Below are positions 59,888 to 64,000 of a stretch of DNA of 64,000 bases, piece after piece (position 1 is the stretch's first letter; every line of letters starts with the position of its first letter). The stretch covers positions 6,850,118-6,914,117 of the forward strand of contig NZ_JAIFZO010000002.1 of assembly GCF_026341275.1 (NCBI RefSeq), read 5' to 3'. A program made the position numbers and the translations under genes. The stretch is from Streptomyces ortus (GTDB lineage Bacteria > Actinomycetota > Actinomycetes > Streptomycetales > Streptomycetaceae). The notes below the pieces were generated by a model. It saw nothing but the letters and a program-made list of their open reading frames with translations. It ran no database searches and was not told the origin of the DNA.

Positions 59888-61270
59888 TCAGTGACCGAAG
59901 TTGAACCAGTTCACGTTCACGAAGTCAGCCGGCTGGCCGCTCGTGAAGGTGAGGTAGACGTCGTGCGTGCCCGTGACGTTGCTGATGTTCGCGGGTACGG
60001 TCCGCCAGCTCTGCCAGCCCCCGGTGTTGGCCAGCGCGAAGCTGCCGATGGGTGTGCTCGTACGGCTGTCGAGGCGGACCTCGACCAGGCCGCTGACGGA
60101 GTTGCCCGCGCCGCTCGCCACCCGGGCGACGAACTGCCTGGCCGCCGTGGAGCCGAAGTTGACGCCCTTGTACTGCGCCCAGTCGCCGTTGGCGAGGGCG
60201 CCGATGTTCTGGCCGCCGCCCGAGTCGGTGGTGGTCTCGGTGATCGTGCCGCTCTGGCCGTCGAACGACTCGGCCTGGATCGCGCTGTACGCGTCACGGT
60301 TGCCGGTCGGCGGAGGGGTGGTGCCGCCGCCCGACGTGAGCACCTGCACGTAGTCCACGACCATCGGGTTGCCCGGCACCGTGGCACCGTCCGGGCCACC
60401 GCCGAAGGCGTCCACGAAACCGCCGCCCATCGCCACGTTCAGGATGATGAAGTACCCGTGGTTCGTGGCGTTCGCCCAGGTCGTCGCGTCCACCTGGTTG
60501 GCCCGTACGGTGTGGTAGTTGACGCCGTCGACGTAGAAGCGGATCTCCTCCACGCTCGTCGACCTGTCCCACTCCAGGCCGTACGTGTGGAAGCCCGCCT
60601 GACAGGTCGTGCCGGGACAGGCGCGGGAACTGCCGATGCCGGTCGTCTCGTTGCACGGGCCGCCCGGGTTGGTGCCGCAGTGCATCGTGGACCACACGGT
60701 GTTGAGGCCCTGGACGTTCTCCATGATGTCCAGCTCGCCGACGGCCGGCCAGTTCTGGTAGTTGCCGCGGTAGGGCGCGCCCAGCATCCAGAACGCCGGC
60801 CAGTACCCGCGGGCGGCGGCGCCCGTCACGTTCGGCATCTGGATCCGGGACTGCACCCGCAGCTTGCCCCCGGCGGGCGGCTGGAAGTCGGTGCGGTTGG
60901 TCTCGATGCGGCCCGAGGTCCAGTTGCCCGACGTGTCGCGCCGCGGGGTGATCCGCAGGTTGCCGGCGCCGTCCAGCGCCACGTTGTTGGTGCTGGACGT
61001 CATGTTCTCGATCTCGCCCGTACCCCAGTTGGAGGGCCCGCCCGGATAGCCGTGGCCGGTCGAGTACTGCCAGTTCGAGGTGTTGACGCCGGTGCCGGCG
61101 CTGCCGTTGAAGTCGTCGACGAAGACCTGGGTCCAGCCGCTGGGCGGCGCGGGCGCGTCCGCCTGTGCCGCCGAGGCCCCGGCCGCCGCCAGGCTCAGCA
61201 CGCCGACGAGCGCGATGACCGAACGCCGTATCCGACCGGGTCTTGCGGGGGTGCCGGAAGTTTCCCTCAT
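59888..61270 (-). CDS. secreted GH16 beta-glucanase with C-terminal carbohydrate-binding module
   Basis: A 460-residue protein starting MRETSGTPARPGRIRRSVIAL, with a Sec signal peptide ending near ASAAQA. The GH16 domain (about residues 45-290) includes the catalytic GELDIMENV (Glu-x-Asp-x-x-Glu), GYWPAFWMLG and HTYGLEWD, as in beta-1,3- or 1,3-1,4-glucanases. After a short GGGTTPPPTG linker, the last ~130 residues look like a CBM6-type beta-sandwich (AIQAESFDGQSGTITE, SGLVEVRLDS, GTHDVYLTF). It degrades laminarin-like polysaccharides outside the cell. A CebR-type palindrome lies 55 bases upstream of its start. Confidence 0.93.
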   Translation of the reverse strand: MRETSGTPARPGRIRRSVIALVGVLSLAAAGASAAQADAPAPPSGWTQVFVDDFNGSAGTGVNTSNWQYSTGHGYPGGPSNWGTGEIENMTSSTNNVALDGAGNLRITPRRDTSGNWTSGRIETNRTDFQPPAGGKLRVQSRIQMPNVTGAAARGYWPAFWMLGAPYRGNYQNWPAVGELDIMENVQGLNTVWSTMHCGTNPGGPCNETTGIGSSRACPGTTCQAGFHTYGLEWDRSTSVEEIRFYVDGVNYHTVRANQVDATTWANATNHGYFIILNVAMGGGFVDAFGGGPDGATVPGNPMVVDYVQVLTSGGGTTPPPTGNRDAYSAIQAESFDGQSGTITETTTDSGGGQNIGALANGDWAQYKGVNFGSTAARQFVARVASGAGNSVSGLVEVRLDSRTSTPIGSFALANTGGWQSWRTVPANISNVTGTHDVYLTFTSGQPADFVNVNWFNFGH

Positions 61271-61324
61271 GGGTGCCTCTTCACGTACGGAAGTGGGGGT
61301 GCGCGGGGTGTTGCCGAGAGCTGT

Positions 61325-61338
61325 TGAGAGCGCTCTCA
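61325..61338. promoter_or_regulatory. CebR/LacI-type operator upstream of the GH16 gene
   Basis: TGAGAGCGCTCTCA is a perfect 14-base palindrome differing at two symmetric positions from the CebR consensus TGGGAGCGCTCCCA. It lies 55 bases before the glucanase start, in position to block its promoter and give induction by oligosaccharides. The regulator gene is not in the window. Confidence 0.75.
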
Positions 61339-61652
61339 TCACTGCTGCGCGGCCAATGTGCTCTTCAGTACTCCGGCCGTCAAGAGGTAAAGCGGTAAAA
61401 GCCGTGCGGGGGCCCGGGAGTTCACACCGTGAAGGAGGGGCGGGGAGCGGAAGAGAGGGGGCGGCGGCCCGGGACGACTGCCCGCACGCACAGAAAACGA
61501 GCCTCGGTTCCGCCGCCGGAGCGCCTTCCCCGGGGGGCACGCGCTAGCTTCGTCCTGCCGATCGAATCCTCGTTCGGCCGCGCCTTCCCGTACACGGAAC
61601 TCGCGTGTCACGCACGGGCGTTGACGGGCACCGGGACGAGGGGAACGGGACG
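61339..61652. other. gene-free stretch upstream of the two-component genes
   Basis: About 310 bases upstream of the response-regulator start, containing the glucanase promoter region on one side. AGGTAAAGCGGTAAAAGCC (about 61,386) is a relatively AT-rich direct repeat (GGTAAA twice). No gene is supported here. Confidence 0.4.
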
Positions 61653-62333
61653 GTGGGACAAGTTCGCGCGCACGACCCCCGGCGGTTGCTGCTGGTCGAG
61701 GACGACCGGGAGCTGGGCTCCATGCTCTCCGAGACACTGCGGCAGGAGGGGTACGCCGTCGACGTGGCGACGGACGGCCAGCGGGGCCTGCATCTGGGCC
61801 TGGCGCGTCAGTACGACGTGCTCGTCGTCGACCGGCGCCTGCCGGGCCTGGACGGCCTCGACCTGCTGGGCCGGCTGCGGTCCCGCGCGGTCCGTACGCC
61901 GGTCATGCTGCTGACCGCGATGGGCACGGTGCACGACCGGGTCGACGGGCTCGACGCCGGCGCCGACGACTACCTGGTCAAGCCCTTCGAACTCGATGAA
62001 CTCAGCGCCCGATTACGGGCCTTGTGCAGACGCGCACTCGATGTGGCCGACGTGCTGCGGATCGGCTCGGGGCACCTGTACGTCAGCCACCGCGAGGTGG
62101 AACTCGCCGACGGCGAGCGGATCGGGCTCGCCGCGCGGGAGTTCGAACTGCTGTGGGTGCTGGCCTCCCGCCCCGAAACCGTGTACTCGCGGGCGGAACT
62201 GCGCCGGGCGGTCTTCCACGAGGCGCCCGCGTCCTCCATCGTCGACACCTACGTCTACTACCTGCGCCGCAAACTCGGCCGGCAGGTGGTGCGCACGGTC
62301 CGTGGCCTGGGCTACCGACTGGGGTCGCTGTGA
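61653..62333 (+). CDS. OmpR-family response regulator
   Basis: From GTG 61653 the protein has 226 residues (MGQVRAHDPRRLLLVEDDREL); GTG 61605 is an in-frame alternative giving 242. The receiver domain has LVEDD, phosphoacceptor Asp in VLVVDRRLPGLDGL, Thr in MLLTAMG and Lys in DYLVKPFELDEL. The winged-helix output domain follows (GLAAREFELLWVLASRPETVYSRAELRRAVF...VDTYVYYLRRKLG...VRGLGYRLG). It is coupled to the kinase gene by a GTGA overlap. Targets are not evident; the convergent lyase gene or the divergent glucanase are possibilities. Confidence 0.94.
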   Translation: MGQVRAHDPRRLLLVEDDRELGSMLSETLRQEGYAVDVATDGQRGLHLGLARQYDVLVVDRRLPGLDGLDLLGRLRSRAVRTPVMLLTAMGTVHDRVDGLDAGADDYLVKPFELDELSARLRALCRRALDVADVLRIGSGHLYVSHREVELADGERIGLAAREFELLWVLASRPETVYSRAELRRAVFHEAPASSIVDTYVYYLRRKLGRQVVRTVRGLGYRLGSL

Positions 62334-63586
62334 GGGCGTCGGCGTACGCGGAAGGGGCGGCGGTGCGCCGGGCACGCCTGCGGATCTCCGTGATCACCGC
62401 TCTCACCATCACCCTGCTGATCACGCTCGTGGGCGGTGTGGCCCACACGGTCATGACCCACGCGCAGGACGATCAGGTACGGCGCGAACTGCGCTACGGC
62501 GCGGCGCGCGGCGGCCTGTCGAGCCCGCCGGTGTGCACCTGGCTGTACGCGCCCGGAGCGACCCCGCTCGCGAACGCCCCGGCCGGGTTCCCGGTGCGCG
62601 CCGACATGGACCGGGCGCGGCGGACCGGGCAGGCCGTGGAGCGCACGGTACGGCGCAACGACACGGTCTACCTCGTGCGTACGCAGGTCAGGACGGACGG
62701 CGAACTGGTCCAGGCGGTCTTCGACATGCGTTTCCAGCTCGCCGACCGCAGATACCTGTGGTCCGCGCTCGGCGTCGCCGAGATCGTGGGGCTGATCGCC
62801 GCGGCCGTGACCGGCGCGGTCCTGGGGAACCGGGCGGTGGCCCCGCTCGCCGAGGCCCTCGCCCGCCAGCGACGGTTCGTCGCGGACGCCAGCCACGAGC
62901 TGCGCACCCCGATCACCCAGGTGTACACGCGGGCGCAGGTGCTGTCACGGCAGGCGGCCGACGAGGACCTCCCGGCCCGGCACCGGGACGGGCTGGCCCG
63001 GCTGGTGGGGTCGGTCAGCCGGCTCGGTGAGGTACTGGACGATCTGCTGCTGTCCGCGAGTCTCGCGGCGGACCCGGCGCGGCGGTCGGAACACCGCCAT
63101 GTCGAACTGGTCACGCTGGCCCGGTCGGTGGTCGCCGAGGAGTCGGACCGCACACACGAGGGCGGCCTCACCGTGGTCGTGAACGGCCCCTCGTATCCGC
63201 TGTGCGTCGACGGCATCGAGTCCGCCCTGCGCCGCGCCGTCGGCGAGCTGCTGGTGAACGCGATCGGACACACCCCGGCGGGCGGGCGGATCGAGGTGGA
63301 CCTCGCGCGCACCGGCGGGACGGTCCAGCTGACCGTCGCGGACACCGGGTCCGGCTTCGAGCCCGCCGAGGCGGAGCTGCTGTTCGAGAGGTTCCACCGC
63401 GGTGACGGGGGCGGGCGGTACGGTCTGGGGCTCGCGCTGCTGCGGGAGGTCATCGCCCATCACGGCGGCACGGTGGCCGCGACCGGCCGCCCGGGATGCG
63501 GCGCCCGGTTCACCGTCCGGCTGCCGGAGTGCGTTTCGGCGCCCGTCCCTGATCCGGCGCAGCCGGTCACGGCAGGTCGGTCGTGA
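62330..63586 (+). CDS. sensor histidine kinase, HisKA type
   Basis: A 418-residue kinase starting at GTG 62330. Two membrane helices (about residues 20-40 and 145-165) flank an extracytoplasmic sensor with APGATPLANAPAGFPV. The dimerisation helix carries RFVADASHELRTPITQVYTRAQVLS (phosphoacceptor His in SHELRTP). The ATPase domain has GELLVNAIGHTPAGG, VADTGSGFEP, LFERFHRGD and GRYGLGLALLREVIAHHGG. It partners with the regulator encoded just upstream. Its 3' end overlaps the convergent lyase gene by 20 bases. Confidence 0.94.
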   Translation: MRASAYAEGAAVRRARLRISVITALTITLLITLVGGVAHTVMTHAQDDQVRRELRYGAARGGLSSPPVCTWLYAPGATPLANAPAGFPVRADMDRARRTGQAVERTVRRNDTVYLVRTQVRTDGELVQAVFDMRFQLADRRYLWSALGVAEIVGLIAAAVTGAVLGNRAVAPLAEALARQRRFVADASHELRTPITQVYTRAQVLSRQAADEDLPARHRDGLARLVGSVSRLGEVLDDLLLSASLAADPARRSEHRHVELVTLARSVVAEESDRTHEGGLTVVVNGPSYPLCVDGIESALRRAVGELLVNAIGHTPAGGRIEVDLARTGGTVQLTVADTGSGFEPAEAELLFERFHRGDGGGRYGLGLALLREVIAHHGGTVAATGRPGCGARFTVRLPECVSAPVPDPAQPVTAGRS

Positions 63587-64000
63587 CGAGCAGCCGGGCC
63601 GCCGCACGGACGTCGGCGTCCAGCGGGCGGTCCCGCTCGACCGCGGGAACCGTCTCGACGAGGAGGTCGAGCAGCCCGCCGCAGCGGGGCGCGGTGGGGC
63701 GGCGCGCCCCGACGTGCGCGGCCTGGCGCAGCCCGAGGGCGAGCGACCCGCACAGCAGGCGGAGCAGCTCCGCCATGTCGTAGGAGCGCAGGGCGGCCTG
63801 GGTGCCGAACGGGACGACGTCCTGGTTGTGGAGGTTGGTCGGCAGGCTCTGCATGCCGGCCGGTGCCGCCGCGCGGCGGATCTCGGCGACCAGGGCGGTG
63901 GTGGCCAGCTGTACGCCCTGCAGTCCGTGCTGCTGCCCCGGCGTGGTGGCGAGCATGGGCGGCAGCCCGCCGTTGCGCGCCGGGTCCACCAGCAGGTCGA
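63567..64000 (-). CDS. aromatic amino acid ammonia lyase family protein (C-terminal part)
   Basis: The frame continues past the right edge; 144 residues are visible. LPPMLATTPGQQHGLQGVQLATTALVAEIRR followed by SLPTNLHNQDVVPFGTQAALRSYDMAELLRLL corresponds to the histidine/phenylalanine/tyrosine ammonia lyase C-terminal helical region, where a conserved Gln-Asp-x-Val segment contacts substrate. The MIO-forming Ala-Ser-Gly lies outside the window. The HNQD variant differs from histidine ammonia-lyase (NQEDHVSM), suggesting an aromatic lyase or aminomutase used in secondary metabolism. Confidence 0.85.
   Translation of the reverse strand, partial: DLLVDPARNGGLPPMLATTPGQQHGLQGVQLATTALVAEIRRAAAPAGMQSLPTNLHNQDVVPFGTQAALRSYDMAELLRLLCGSLALGLRQAAHVGARRPTAPRCGGLLDLLVETVPAVERDRPLDADVRAAARLLVTTDLP

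Overview
The window is one continuous stretch of very GC-rich actinobacterial DNA with strong third-position G/C, many GTG and a few TTG starts, start/stop overlaps of the ATGA/GTGA type, and gene families typical of Streptomyces. From memory, the block 16.4-26.4 kb followed at 49.5-58.8 kb by opcA/zwf/tal/tkt resembles the S. coelicolor region around SCO6655-SCO6663, so I read this as a Streptomyces chromosome with inserted accessory islands. No rRNA, tRNA, CRISPR or phage genes were seen.

Layout. 1-3.8 kb: end of an oligopeptide-type ABC importer operon (binding protein, two permeases, two ATPases). 4-7.4 kb: MatB-like deacetylase/glycosyltransferase fusion and a LytR-CpsA-Psr protein (cell-wall glycopolymer). 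7.4-9.0 kb, minus strand: small Cys-rich protein and a carboxyethyl-ornithine synthase-like enzyme. 9.4-15.9 kb: a NarL-type two-component pair, a TetR/MFS efflux pair with a double operator, and a divergent XRE regulator/aldo-keto reductase pair. 16-16.4 kb: two hairpin repeats, one a MITE-like element whose end supplies a stop codon.

16.4-23.8 kb is the most interesting block. It holds a CDP-alcohol phosphotransferase, zinc-type dehydrogenase, degenerate PTPS-like protein, glycosyltransferase, methyltransferase, flippase-like membrane protein, creatininase-family hydrolase and a GTP cyclohydrolase II carrying the Met substitution associated with stopping at the formylated product (FAPy). 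Together they look like a pathway from GTP to a glycosylated, methylated, membrane-associated product. Next to it is a decayed saccharopine/lysine catabolic set (frameshifted and shortened oxidoreductase, intact saccharopine dehydrogenase, shortened second saccharopine dehydrogenase).

27.2-28.5 kb: graspetide RiPP precursor and ATP-grasp ligase, without the usual methyltransferase in the window. 28.5-37.7 kb: secreted PAP2 phosphatase, ROK regulator and a sugar ABC importer operon ending in an uncharacterised probable carbohydrate-active enzyme. 37.7-44.7 kb: shikimate/quinate catabolism (MHS transporter, TetR regulator, shikimate dehydrogenase-like, 3-dehydroshikimate dehydratase/HPPD fusion, ThDP enzyme). 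44.7-49.0 kb: nitroreductase-fold protein and a fusion of a catalase-fold domain to an alpha-dioxygenase-like haem peroxidase, a likely oxylipin module. 49.5-58.8 kb: pentose-phosphate operon tkt-tal-zwf-opcA-pgi-gnd-phosphatase, with a histone H1-like tail on Zwf. 58.9-64 kb: AraC regulator, secreted GH16 beta-glucanase under a CebR-type operator, an OmpR-type two-component pair and the end of an aromatic amino acid ammonia lyase.

Two recurrent features run through the window: short tandem repeats inside and between genes (5-, 6-, 7-, 9-, 17- and 18-nt periods), and a dispersed intergenic palindrome containing GCAGTTCCCCGCGCCCC or close variants in four places. Family assignments come from reading motifs by eye; nothing was searched.
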